A stretch of 35,479 bases of DNA from Lachnospiraceae bacterium UBA3273 (GTDB lineage: Bacteria; Bacillota; Clostridia; Lachnospirales; Lachnospiraceae). Numbering within the stretch: position 1 is the stretch's first letter; every line of letters begins with the position of its first letter. Of this stretch, positions 7,562-15,134 are shown piece after piece. The DNA is taken from assembly GCA_002362385.1 (NCBI GenBank), contig DEUB01000063.1, positions 850-36,328 on the forward strand, given 5' to 3'. A model generated the notes under the pieces. That model worked only from the letters and a program-made list of their open reading frames with translations. It did not search any database and was not told the DNA's origin. The translations under genes were made by a program, and so were the position numbers.

Positions 7562-7590
7562 TTGTGCAGAAACTATAGATGTGATAAAAT
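7562..7590 (+). promoter_or_regulatory. Candidate promoter of the polyamine/two-component operon
   Basis: -35 TTGTGC (7562-7567, weak), 17-bp spacer, -10 TAAAAT (7585-7590). The poor -35 next to direct repeats fits an activated promoter (inference). Confidence 0.55.
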
Positions 7591-7630
7591 TAGCATAATT
7601 CTTGGCAAAATGAGAAAACAGGAGGGGGAT

Positions 7631-7978
7631 ATGGCGGGAGAACTTATGGTGGATTTATACGGGTGCGATACGGACATCCTTGATAATCTGCCCAAAATAC
7701 AGGAAATTGCCCATCAGATCATAAAAGAGATCCATGCAGAAATTGTAGAGGAATGCTTTCACAAATTTGAACCCATAGGAATTACTTATATTGCGGTAAT
7801 TACCACTTCACATTTTTCCATTCATACCTGGCCCGAATACAGCTATGCCGCAGTGGATATTTTTTCCTGCGACGAAGAGGTGCCGGATCTGATCGCGGAA
7901 AAGCTGAAGCTTTCTTTGGGTGCGGAAAAATTTGCGGTACATAAATTTGAGAGGGATATAGAAGGGGGGATAAAGTAA
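7631..7978 (+). CDS. speD: S-adenosylmethionine decarboxylase homologue (SpeD, class 1B-like)
   Basis: A 115-residue proenzyme of the small bacterial/archaeal SpeD family, which cleaves itself to form a pyruvoyl cofactor and normally makes decarboxylated AdoMet for aminopropyl transfer. The core FSIHTWPEYSYAAVDIFSC is intact: Ser60 (future pyruvoyl), His65 and Cys80 keep the family spacing of +5 and +20. The residue before the cleavage Ser is Thr59, where the usual motif is Glu-Ser. The ATG at 7631 follows GGAGGGGG. The frame is open further upstream but has no good site there. The next gene starts directly after its TAA. A spermidine-synthase-like enzyme lies three genes on, supporting a polyamine role. 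Some SpeD homologues are known to have become ornithine or arginine decarboxylases, so the substrate is not certain. Confidence 0.9.
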   Translation: MAGELMVDLYGCDTDILDNLPKIQEIAHQIIKEIHAEIVEECFHKFEPIGITYIAVITTSHFSIHTWPEYSYAAVDIFSCDEEVPDLIAEKLKLSLGAEKFAVHKFERDIEGGIK

Positions 7979-9109
7979 GTGAATTTTGCAGTAGGAGACA
8001 GGCTTTTGGTAGACGGGGAGGTCTGCGACGTTGTAGGCAGTATTTCTTACCGGAATATCTGCGACAACAGTATGTGGATGGAATACCGTCTGATCAGCCA
8101 GAAGACCGGAAGGGAAAAGTGGCTGAGCTATGATGAAGAGTTCAGGGAATATTCCGTTTCGGAAGTGACGAACTCTGCATCCACAGCAGGTTTCCACGAA
8201 GTGGACCGGGGGCAGGAAGAGGTAATGGGAGCCTGGGGCGACGTGGATGTGGAAATCGGGGATAAAGCGGACTTTGTGGAGTTTGAGGACGTGACCGAGG
8301 AAAAGATCGTCTCGTGGGAAACCTGGGATGACGGCCTGGAGGTTTCCACAGGCTATTATCTGGATGAAAATGAGGTGGAAAAAATCGGACAAAGCGACGG
8401 AAGATACGGCGGAGGCGGTTCCTATGGCGGTGGAAATCCTTACGGCGGAAACCGGGGTACGGGCGGCAGAAAAGCTGTAGGGAATGGGAAAATGATAATA
8501 TTGCTTCTTGTTATATTTTTTGGAGTACCCATTCTTTCAATCGTCACGTCGGTAATTTCGGCAAAGTCTCAGGAAACGATAGCCATTTCCAAATACTTAA
8601 AAGAGTCCCCGGCTTATACTTATGTGACGTCCATTACGGGCAGCCAGAATGAAAAAGCGGATGTTTACCAGACTATAGGGGATATTGACTGGACTGCTAA
8701 GGACATTATAGAAACCATTGACGGCAATACGGTGGATGTACAGCAGAATACGGAAGAGGGGGACGGCTCCGTGGCGATTCTGACGTCGAAGGAATACTGT
8801 CTTATTTATACTTCCGAGGACGGGGATACCCTGGTGCAGATCTCCACGAGAAGATACGCTTACTATAACGACGACGATCCCTATCGTTCCGATAACAGGA
8901 CGAGGCGGTATTACAGAGGGTTCTACTATTCCAGGGGATATAATACGGATGCGTCAAGCTATACTGCGGGATCCCCTTATGACGGATATACGGGAGATGT
9001 TGTGGGAAGCAGCGCCTCGGATACCTATAGCAGCTATTCGGACAGCGTAAGACAGGCCAGTGTAAATTCGCGCTATTCCTCCGGCGGGGGAACCAGCAGC
9101 GGTAAATAG
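7979..9109 (+). CDS. DUF4178-TM-DUF4247 fusion membrane protein
   Basis: A 376-residue protein with no known activity. The N-terminal ~135 residues match my recollection of DUF4178 (FAVGDRLLVDGEVCDVVGSISY...EYRLISQKTGREKWLSYDEE). A Gly/Tyr/Asn-rich linker (about 141-165) and one TM helix (about 171-193, MIILLLVIFFGVPILSIVTS) follow. Residues about 200-315 resemble DUF4247 (ISKYLKESPAY...SREYCLIY-like segment, then RRYYRGFYYSRGY). The tail is Ser/Tyr/Gly-rich and low in complexity. It uses a GTG start with AAGGGGGG about 9 nt upstream, and its start abuts the speD stop. In other Firmicutes DUF4178, DUF4247, DUF350, speD and a spermidine synthase cluster as separate genes (from memory); here two are joined. 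Confidence 0.8.
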   Translation: MNFAVGDRLLVDGEVCDVVGSISYRNICDNSMWMEYRLISQKTGREKWLSYDEEFREYSVSEVTNSASTAGFHEVDRGQEEVMGAWGDVDVEIGDKADFVEFEDVTEEKIVSWETWDDGLEVSTGYYLDENEVEKIGQSDGRYGGGGSYGGGNPYGGNRGTGGRKAVGNGKMIILLLVIFFGVPILSIVTSVISAKSQETIAISKYLKESPAYTYVTSITGSQNEKADVYQTIGDIDWTAKDIIETIDGNTVDVQQNTEEGDGSVAILTSKEYCLIYTSEDGDTLVQISTRRYAYYNDDDPYRSDNRTRRYYRGFYYSRGYNTDASSYTAGSPYDGYTGDVVGSSASDTYSSYSDSVRQASVNSRYSSGGGTSSGK

Positions 9110-9124
9110 AAAAGGAGAAAAAAG

Positions 9125-9556
9125 ATGATGGAATTATTATATGATATTTTAAATGTTGCCGTATATTCGGTTTTGGGCATTGTATTGATGCTGGTGGGAA
9201 ACTTTTTGATCGACCTGATCGTACCCTGTCATTTCCCCACGGAGATCAAAAAGGGAAATATTGCCGTAGGATGGCTGAGCGCAGGTTCTTTTATCGGTAT
9301 CGGCATGATACTGCGCACGGTCATTATGTCTCCGGCGGCAGCAGTGACGGAAACCCTTTTGAGCGGCATTACAAGCAGCGTGATCTATTTTATTGTGGGA
9401 ATCGCTTTCTTTATGCTGGGATATGTTACGGTCCAGCTTTTTAACAAAAAGTACAACTTAAACGATGAGATCGGAAAAGGCAATACGGCGGCGGGCGTTA
9501 TGGTATTTGGTATTTTCGTAGGCCTTTCCCTCGTGATCAGCGGAGCGATCAGCTGA
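9125..9556 (+). CDS. DUF350 (YjfL-like) membrane protein
   Basis: A 143-residue protein with four hydrophobic helices. It contains an internal duplication: EIKKGNIAVGWLSAGSFIGIG in the first half and EIGKGNTAAGVMVFGIFVGLS in the second share the pattern EIxKGNxAxG. This is the DUF350/YjfL arrangement, whose members sit next to polyamine-type or glutathionylspermidine-type enzymes and envelope stress genes. The biochemical role is unknown; a small channel or transporter is possible but unproven. The AAGGAG site at 9112-9117 is 7 nt from ATG 9125. Its TGA stop shares an A with the ATG of the next gene, indicating coupled translation. Confidence 0.85.
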   Translation: MMELLYDILNVAVYSVLGIVLMLVGNFLIDLIVPCHFPTEIKKGNIAVGWLSAGSFIGIGMILRTVIMSPAAAVTETLLSGITSSVIYFIVGIAFFMLGYVTVQLFNKKYNLNDEIGKGNTAAGVMVFGIFVGLSLVISGAIS

Positions 9557-11055
9557 TGAAAAAGTACAGGCTCTTAATGCTTACCACACTGATTATTTCA
9601 GGGTGTTCCATCTGCTATGAACTGATCATCAGTGCGGTAAGCTCCTATCTGTTAGGAGACAGCACATTGCAGTATTCCGTAACGATTGGACTTTATATGT
9701 CCGCAATGGGCCTTGGCTCCTTTATTTCCAAATATATGAAGAAGCACCTGTTCGACTGGTTTGTGTTAATAGAGATCGGCGTAGGAGTCATGGGCGGTAT
9801 CAGCGCCCTCATTTTGTTTCTTGCCAACCTCTATCTGGATTCCTACCAGATTATCATGTATGGGGAAATTATCGTCATAGGCACCTTTGTAGGCGTGGAG
9901 ATCCCGCTTTTGACCAGAATTATCGAAGGGGATGCGGAAAACTTAAGGATCACGATTTCTTCCATTTTCAGCTTTGACTATATCGGCGGACTTTTAGGCT
10001 CCATTGCTTTTCCGCTTTTGTTACTGCCGCAGCTGGGCTATTTTGCCACGGCTTTTTTAACGGGAAGCATGAATATACTGGCGGCGATCCTCATTGTTTT
10101 TAAATATTCTGACAGGATCAGGAAGCCGGCAATTTTTAAGGGCGTTACGGTGCTGCTCTTTGCCTTTATGATGTGGGGCGTGCTCTTTTCCGGAAATATC
10201 AGCAATTATGTTGAAGGCGGGCTGTACCGCGACAGGGTCATTTTATCGGAACAGACCCAGTACCAGCACATTGTCCTGACCAGGCATAAGGATGATCTGC
10301 GCCTGTTTATTGACGGCAACGTGCAGTTCTGCTCTCTTGACGAATACCGCTATCATGAAGCGCTGGTGCATATTCCCATGTCCCAGGCGGCAAAGAAGGA
10401 TAAAGTGCTGATCTTGGGCGGCGGAGACGGCATGGCGGTAAGGGAACTGCTGAAATACGAAGGGACCCAGATAACCCTGGTGGATCTGGACCCGGAGATG
10501 ATCCGTATCTGCAGCGAGAATAAGATCATTGCGGGCTTAAATGAAAATTCCTTAAAAAGTGACAGGCTGAAAATTATCAATGACGATGCCTACCGCTTTC
10601 TGGAGGAAAACGAGGAGGATTATGATGTGATCATCGTGGATCTGCCGGACCCTAACAACGAATCCCTCAATAAGCTTTATACCAACGTTTTTTACAGATT
10701 GTGTCAGAATTCCCTGACGGGGGACGGCATTCTGGCTGTCCAGTCAACCAGTCCCTATTATGCCACAAAAGCATTCTGGTGTATCGGTAAAACCCTTGAA
10801 AGCGAGGGTTTTTTTGTAAAACCCTATCATTTGCAGGTTCCCGCATTTGGGGATTGGGGATTTCATCTTGCATCCAGGAAAGAATTGGGGGATAATTATG
10901 ATATTACCGTGGAGACAAAATATTTAAGTGAGGACAATGTGGATGCTCTATTTTCCTTCGGAAAGGATGAGATCGCGGAGGATGTGGAGATCAACAGTTT
11001 GTCAAAGCCGGTATTGATTGAGTATTATTCTGAGGCGGTAAGGAACTGGGAGTGA
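9556..11055 (+). CDS. Spermidine synthase with N-terminal membrane domain
   Basis: A 499-residue protein. The first ~210 residues form about six or seven TM helices. The rest is an aminopropyltransferase domain: gatekeeper-type DGNVQFCSLDEYRYHEALVH, AdoMet-binding GGGDG at 288-292, VDLDPEM, and the DxxDP catalytic loop with D362 and D365 (VDLPDPNNESLNKLYTN). This resembles the predicted spermidine synthases with membrane domains (COG4262-like). The membrane part suggests that the reaction, or the fate of the product, is tied to the membrane. Whether the acceptor is putrescine, another amine or an envelope component is unknown. The start overlaps the DUF350 stop by one base. Confidence 0.9.
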   Translation: MKKYRLLMLTTLIISGCSICYELIISAVSSYLLGDSTLQYSVTIGLYMSAMGLGSFISKYMKKHLFDWFVLIEIGVGVMGGISALILFLANLYLDSYQIIMYGEIIVIGTFVGVEIPLLTRIIEGDAENLRITISSIFSFDYIGGLLGSIAFPLLLLPQLGYFATAFLTGSMNILAAILIVFKYSDRIRKPAIFKGVTVLLFAFMMWGVLFSGNISNYVEGGLYRDRVILSEQTQYQHIVLTRHKDDLRLFIDGNVQFCSLDEYRYHEALVHIPMSQAAKKDKVLILGGGDGMAVRELLKYEGTQITLVDLDPEMIRICSENKIIAGLNENSLKSDRLKIINDDAYRFLEENEEDYDVIIVDLPDPNNESLNKLYTNVFYRLCQNSLTGDGILAVQSTSPYYATKAFWCIGKTLESEGFFVKPYHLQVPAFGDWGFHLASRKELGDNYDITVETKYLSEDNVDALFSFGKDEIAEDVEINSLSKPVLIEYYSEAVRNWE

Positions 11056-11068
11056 CAAAAAAGCGCAG

Positions 11069-12109
11069 ATGAAAAAAATAAATAAGCATATAGTCTTTTT
11101 TTGCCTGCTGTTCTGGATTTCGGCGGGATTGCTTTCCGGCTGCGGCGTACAGGGAAGGGACGCGGTTAAAGAAATCGGAGAGGATGGACAGAGCAAAGAA
11201 AGCCAACAGAATAGCATGAAAACGGATGGCGTGGAAACGGACGGGGAGGAAGAAGAGACCGTAGAGACGCTTCTTTCCCTTGCAGACGGAGAGATCCGCT
11301 CCATATGGACGGAAAATGGCGTTCTCTATGCCTTTGTGGCGTCAGGGGATAAAGAAAAGCCCTATGGGATTTATGAAATAAAGGATGGATGCCTTTCGGG
11401 GGAAACTCCTTATAGTGAGATTATGGAGCGGTGGCTTTTGACGGAAATGAAAAAGTCCCCGGCTTCTTCCTATGAATATGAGGCGGGGCTTGGAAGAAAC
11501 GAAGTAGTCTATCTCCTCGGCAGGGATAAAGAAGGAAATGTGAAGCGGTGCTATTGGATGGAGGAGCATTTTTATACGGATATCCTTTTTTATGAAAAGT
11601 ATGATGAAAGAGTTATCAGCAATATACAGATCAGCAGGGCGGGAAAGATCTTTCTGGAATACAGTTACGGAGGCTTTATGATACCTTATGATGATTTTTA
11701 TGGGAGTATCGGTTTTGGAGTCAACTGGGACACAAGGAGTACGGTTCTGGGAGAGCTGCATATGTATCAGTTTACCGAAGGATGGATCTATGTGTGGGAT
11801 ATTCCTTCGGGAGGCTCCATGGAAATGATAAGATGCGATGTGTTAAATGACGGCAGCGTGCCAGTCTTTGTTGATGAAAAGGACGGGATATATTTAGCAG
11901 GCGAAAAAGGACTTGCTTATCTGCCGGAGGGGGGAAGCATCTGGGAGATTCTTGTTGATAAGGATGAGGAGGGATTTTTGGGCGGCGCCTTTGATCTAAA
12001 GCAGATCTGGGTCTGTGAAGAGGAACTGTATCTGCGGGGAGTGGATATGGAAACGGGCCGGTGGCAGATCCTTAAGAGAAAGCTTCCGGGAAAGGCAGTG
12101 AGAAAATGA
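11069..12109 (+). CDS. Lipoprotein linked to the two-component system, unknown function
   Basis: A 346-residue lipoprotein with signal peptide KHIVFFCLLFWISAGLLSGC; the lipobox LSGC puts the acylated Cys near residue 25. An acidic linker (EEEEETVETL-like) follows. The body is made of repeated beta-rich stretches (for example GEIRSIWTENGVLYAFV, EGWIYVWDIPSGG, KDGIYLAGEKGLAYL, EELYLRGVDMETGRW) that look like propeller blades. I recognise no named family. It begins 13 bp after the spermidine synthase and its ATGA overlaps the response-regulator start. It may therefore be a surface sensor partner of the kinase at 12797 (inference from gene order). Confidence 0.8.
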   Translation: MKKINKHIVFFCLLFWISAGLLSGCGVQGRDAVKEIGEDGQSKESQQNSMKTDGVETDGEEEETVETLLSLADGEIRSIWTENGVLYAFVASGDKEKPYGIYEIKDGCLSGETPYSEIMERWLLTEMKKSPASSYEYEAGLGRNEVVYLLGRDKEGNVKRCYWMEEHFYTDILFYEKYDERVISNIQISRAGKIFLEYSYGGFMIPYDDFYGSIGFGVNWDTRSTVLGELHMYQFTEGWIYVWDIPSGGSMEMIRCDVLNDGSVPVFVDEKDGIYLAGEKGLAYLPEGGSIWEILVDKDEEGFLGGAFDLKQIWVCEEELYLRGVDMETGRWQILKRKLPGKAVRK

Positions 12110-12795
12110 GGTTGTTGGTCATTGAAGACGATGTGGAACTGAGCGAAGCGGTTGCCGTCTCCTTAAGGGCGGAAGGGTATCAGGTGGATTTATGCCACAG
12201 CGGGACGGATGCGGCTTTTTACTATGAAAAGCAGATTTACGACGCGGTTCTTTTGGACCGAATGCTGCCGGGAAAGGACGGCATCCGGATATTAAACGAT
12301 ATGAGAAAAGACGGATATGAAGTGCCCGTTATCATGATCACGGCATTGGGAGATGTGGATGATAGGATCGGCGGGCTGGACGCCGGGGCGGACGATTATC
12401 TCTCCAAACCTTTTTCCGTATCGGAGCTGCAGGCGAGGCTGCGGGCGCTGTTTCGGAGGCCGCGGAAAATCGGAAAGGCAGAAAGCCACAGTCTGGGTAA
12501 TACGACCCTGTCCATGGGAAAGCTGCAGCTGGAAAGTGATAAGGGATGGGTAACGCTTTCCAAAAAGGAAGCGGCATTTCTGGAATTCTTTTTTTGCAAT
12601 CCGGACCGGATCTTACAAAGGGAGCAGATCCTCGATCGGGTATGGGGAACGGAAAAGTTTGTGGAGGACGGAAACGTGGATACCTATATTCATTTTGTCA
12701 GAAGAAGGCTTGCGGCAGTAAGCAGCGATCTTGCCATTAAAAATGTGCATGGTGTGGGGTACCGTTTAGAGACTCCGCAATCAAAGAGAAACTGA
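12106..12795 (+). CDS. OmpR/PhoB-family response regulator
   Basis: A 229-residue DNA-binding regulator. The receiver domain (1-115) has the acidic pocket E7-D8-D9, phosphoacceptor D51 in VLLDRMLPGKDG, the T of MITALG, and the Lys of YLSKPF. The C-terminal winged helix ends in GNVDTYIHFVRRRL...IKNVHGVGYRLE, the standard OmpR signature. It overlaps the lipoprotein by 4 bp and is followed by its histidine kinase 1 bp after its stop. A tandem 11-bp repeat at 14038-14059, just before the adaptor genes, is a candidate binding site because OmpR-type dimers often bind direct repeats with about 11-bp spacing. Confidence 0.95.
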   Translation: MRLLVIEDDVELSEAVAVSLRAEGYQVDLCHSGTDAAFYYEKQIYDAVLLDRMLPGKDGIRILNDMRKDGYEVPVIMITALGDVDDRIGGLDAGADDYLSKPFSVSELQARLRALFRRPRKIGKAESHSLGNTTLSMGKLQLESDKGWVTLSKKEAAFLEFFFCNPDRILQREQILDRVWGTEKFVEDGNVDTYIHFVRRRLAAVSSDLAIKNVHGVGYRLETPQSKRN

Positions 12796-12796
12796 T

Positions 12797-14023
12797 ATGA
12801 ACAGATTAAAAAGGAAACTGGCAGGTCTTTATACGGCTTCGGGAATCGCGGTGCTTTCCGTCATACTGTTTGCTTTTGGCTTCATCATCTATGAAGGAAA
12901 GAACAGGGATGTCATGGATGCCATGGAGGAGCAGGGAGGCCGGTATTTGGACATGCTTGAAAATGAAAATCACATAGAGGACAGTTTTTTGGAAACAGAG
13001 GAGCGGTATTCGGAGTGCGCCATTTTTTTGTTTGACGGGGAAAATGCCTTTCGTTTTCCGGGGGAATATCTGAAAGGGGCGGAAAGGGAGGAATTGTTGT
13101 TTTTATGCTTGGAGGTGGGCAGCCAGAACTGGTTCAGGCTTAAGTCAGGCAGGGAACGGTATCTGGTATACAGCACGGAATCCAGAAACGGGGAAAAAAG
13201 TCTCTATTTATGCAAAAATATGGATCAGCTTTATAAAGAGCTTTTTCTGCCTTTTGGTATTCTGTTTTTCTGTCTTTTAGGAGGAAGCGCCATGCTCTTT
13301 GGAATGGGGCGGCTTTTAGCGGGACAGGCCGTAAAGCCTGTGGAGGAAAACCAGAAGGAGCAGATGGCTTTTGTCCATGGGGCGGGCCATGAACTGCGTT
13401 CTCCTTTGGCTGTTATCCGCTCTAACAATGCGGCTGCCGGTGTGGATCAGGAAAAGACGGCGCATTACAGGCAGATCATCGATGATGAGTGCCAGCGGAT
13501 GGGACACCTTGTGGATGAACTTTTGGTGCTGGCATCCGGACAGACTAAGGGCTATGATATCAAGGAAGAGGTGTTTTTTGCAGATACCTTTATTATTGAA
13601 TGCTATGAAAAATTCGAACCTGTATGCAGGGAAGGCGGAGGCATGCTCTCCGTTTCCCTGCCCGATGATAAGGTGGGGGAGATCAAAGGGGATAAACGGC
13701 GTTTAGAGCAGGTCGTGGGAATTTTAATACAGAACGCGGTTTCTTACGGCGCCGCAGAAAAAGGGATCGAGCTGGAACTGGAAGAGTCTAAGAAGCACAT
13801 CGTGATTTCCGTAAAAGACCACGGTCCGGGCGTTTTACCTGAGGAAAGGGAGAATATTTTCCGGCGGTTTTACAGAACGGATCAGAGCCGGAAGGATAAG
13901 GAACATTTCGGATTGGGACTCAGCATCGCAAAGGAACTGGTCGATGCCATGGGCGGCAGGATCGAGGTGGCGGATACGCCGGGAGGCGGTGCGGATTTTA
14001 AGATAAGGCTGAATAAAAATTGA
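12797..14023 (+). CDS. Membrane sensor histidine kinase
   Basis: A 408-residue kinase. TM1 (about 13-33), an extracytoplasmic sensor region of about 115 residues with no named domain that I can see, and TM2 (about 148-172) precede the HisKA domain. The phosphorylated His is H198 in GHELRSPLAVI. The ATPase domain has N-box Asn near 313 (IQNAVSYG), the G1-type DHGPGV, the F-box IFRRFYR and the G2-type GLGLSIAKEL. It pairs with the regulator just upstream. The neighbourhood (adaptors, FtsX-like permease, ATPases) resembles two-component systems that sense antimicrobial compounds or envelope stress and induce an ABC exporter. Confidence 0.95.
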   Translation: MNRLKRKLAGLYTASGIAVLSVILFAFGFIIYEGKNRDVMDAMEEQGGRYLDMLENENHIEDSFLETEERYSECAIFLFDGENAFRFPGEYLKGAEREELLFLCLEVGSQNWFRLKSGRERYLVYSTESRNGEKSLYLCKNMDQLYKELFLPFGILFFCLLGGSAMLFGMGRLLAGQAVKPVEENQKEQMAFVHGAGHELRSPLAVIRSNNAAAGVDQEKTAHYRQIIDDECQRMGHLVDELLVLASGQTKGYDIKEEVFFADTFIIECYEKFEPVCREGGGMLSVSLPDDKVGEIKGDKRRLEQVVGILIQNAVSYGAAEKGIELELEESKKHIVISVKDHGPGVLPEERENIFRRFYRTDQSRKDKEHFGLGLSIAKELVDAMGGRIEVADTPGGGADFKIRLNKN

Positions 14024-14037
14024 GGATGAAAGGATAA

Positions 14038-14080
14038 TTTAAGATTTCTTTAAGATTTCTCTGCTATGGTTATACATAGC
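14038..14080 (+). promoter_or_regulatory. Tandem repeat operator and inverted repeat before the exporter genes
   Basis: TTTAAGATTTC occurs twice head-to-tail without gap (14038-14048, 14049-14059). A perfect inverted repeat GCTATG-GTTATA-CATAGC (14063-14080) follows, and GGAGG begins at 14081. The tandem repeat fits an OmpR-type regulator site. A TATACA at 14071-14076 could be the -10, with the second repeat covering the -35. This would give the exporter genes their own promoter, activated by the adjacent two-component system (inference). Confidence 0.65.
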
Positions 14081-14094
14081 GGAGGAATTTTTTT

Positions 14095-15102
14095 ATGGAA
14101 AAAAAAGAGATGAAAGTTGTATGGACAGTCGTGCTTTTGCTGCTTTTGTTATCGGGCTGCGGTGTGATACAGAAGGAAGAGGAAATACGCATGATGAGGT
14201 ACGGCGAAAAAACGGTGCAGGAGGATGTGGAAATAGCGGTAGTGCTGAAGGGAGATCTGGTCAGCGAAAACAATATTTTTGTATATTGTGAGAGGGAGGC
14301 CGGCTCTTCATTATCCTTCGGGGTCTCCGGCATCCCTTATGATGAATTTTATGTTTCCAAGGGCGATGAGGTAACCAGAGGACAGCTGTTGGCAAAGTTA
14401 GAATGCGACGATTACCAGGAGCAGAAGGAAGCGGCACAGTATGAACTTCAAAGGATTGATATTGAGTTAAAAAGGCTGGACTCGGATTTCGCAAATTACG
14501 GCATGTCGTTAAAAGATTATGAGAGGCAGAAAGCCGATTATGAAAATCAGAAACTGGTGCTCAACCAAAGAATGGAAGAGCTTTCGGTTTACATAAGTGA
14601 GAGATATATTTATGCGGATATGGACGGCGTTGTAGAGGAAATGGCGGAAGTGGGCAGACAGGACCTTTCCGAAGAAGGGCTGGTTATCTTTGAACTGACG
14701 GGAGGAGGGCAGGAATTCAGGGGGAATACGGCCGATACAAGAAAGCTTGCCATAGGACAGACTTATTCCCTGACTTTAGACGGGGAAGTTTATGAAGTGG
14801 TCCTTGACAGAATAAGCGACGGGGAAACAGGGGATGTTGAGGTCGTTTTTACCTTTGCCGACGGGAAAGACCATCCGATCACGTCAGAAAGAGGCGTCGT
14901 CAAATATGTGGTGGAGGAAGAAAAGGATGTGCTCTATATTCCTAAGAACGCCGTAAGTAAAGGCGGAGACCGTTATTATGTATATTTTCTCAATGAAGCG
15001 GGATTAAGGGAAATGAAGGAAATCAGCATTTCCGACGGCTACGGGGATTATTATGTGGTCACGGCGGGGCTGTCGGAGGGAGAGGAGATCATATGCGATT
15101 GA
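14095..15102 (+). CDS. Lipoprotein membrane-fusion adaptor (HlyD/MacA-like)
   Basis: A 335-residue protein with signal peptide VVWTVVLLLLLLSGC and lipobox LSGC, so it is anchored to the outer face of the membrane. It has a barrel-sandwich half (KGDEVTRGQLLAKLECDDY), a coiled-coil hairpin (about residues 105-160, QEQKEAAQYELQRIDIELKR and following), the return half (YIYADMDGVVEEMAEVGRQDL) and a beta-barrel domain. This is the usual order in adaptors of MacB/FtsX-type exporters of Gram-positives. GGAGG at 14081-14085 supports ATG 14095. The end overlaps the upstream part of the next open frame. Confidence 0.88.
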   Translation: MEKKEMKVVWTVVLLLLLLSGCGVIQKEEEIRMMRYGEKTVQEDVEIAVVLKGDLVSENNIFVYCEREAGSSLSFGVSGIPYDEFYVSKGDEVTRGQLLAKLECDDYQEQKEAAQYELQRIDIELKRLDSDFANYGMSLKDYERQKADYENQKLVLNQRMEELSVYISERYIYADMDGVVEEMAEVGRQDLSEEGLVIFELTGGGQEFRGNTADTRKLAIGQTYSLTLDGEVYEVVLDRISDGETGDVEVVFTFADGKDHPITSERGVVKYVVEEEKDVLYIPKNAVSKGGDRYYVYFLNEAGLREMKEISISDGYGDYYVVTAGLSEGEEIICD

Positions 15103-15134
15103 TGTGGGGACCGGCGGAAAAGAAAGGAAGCCAT

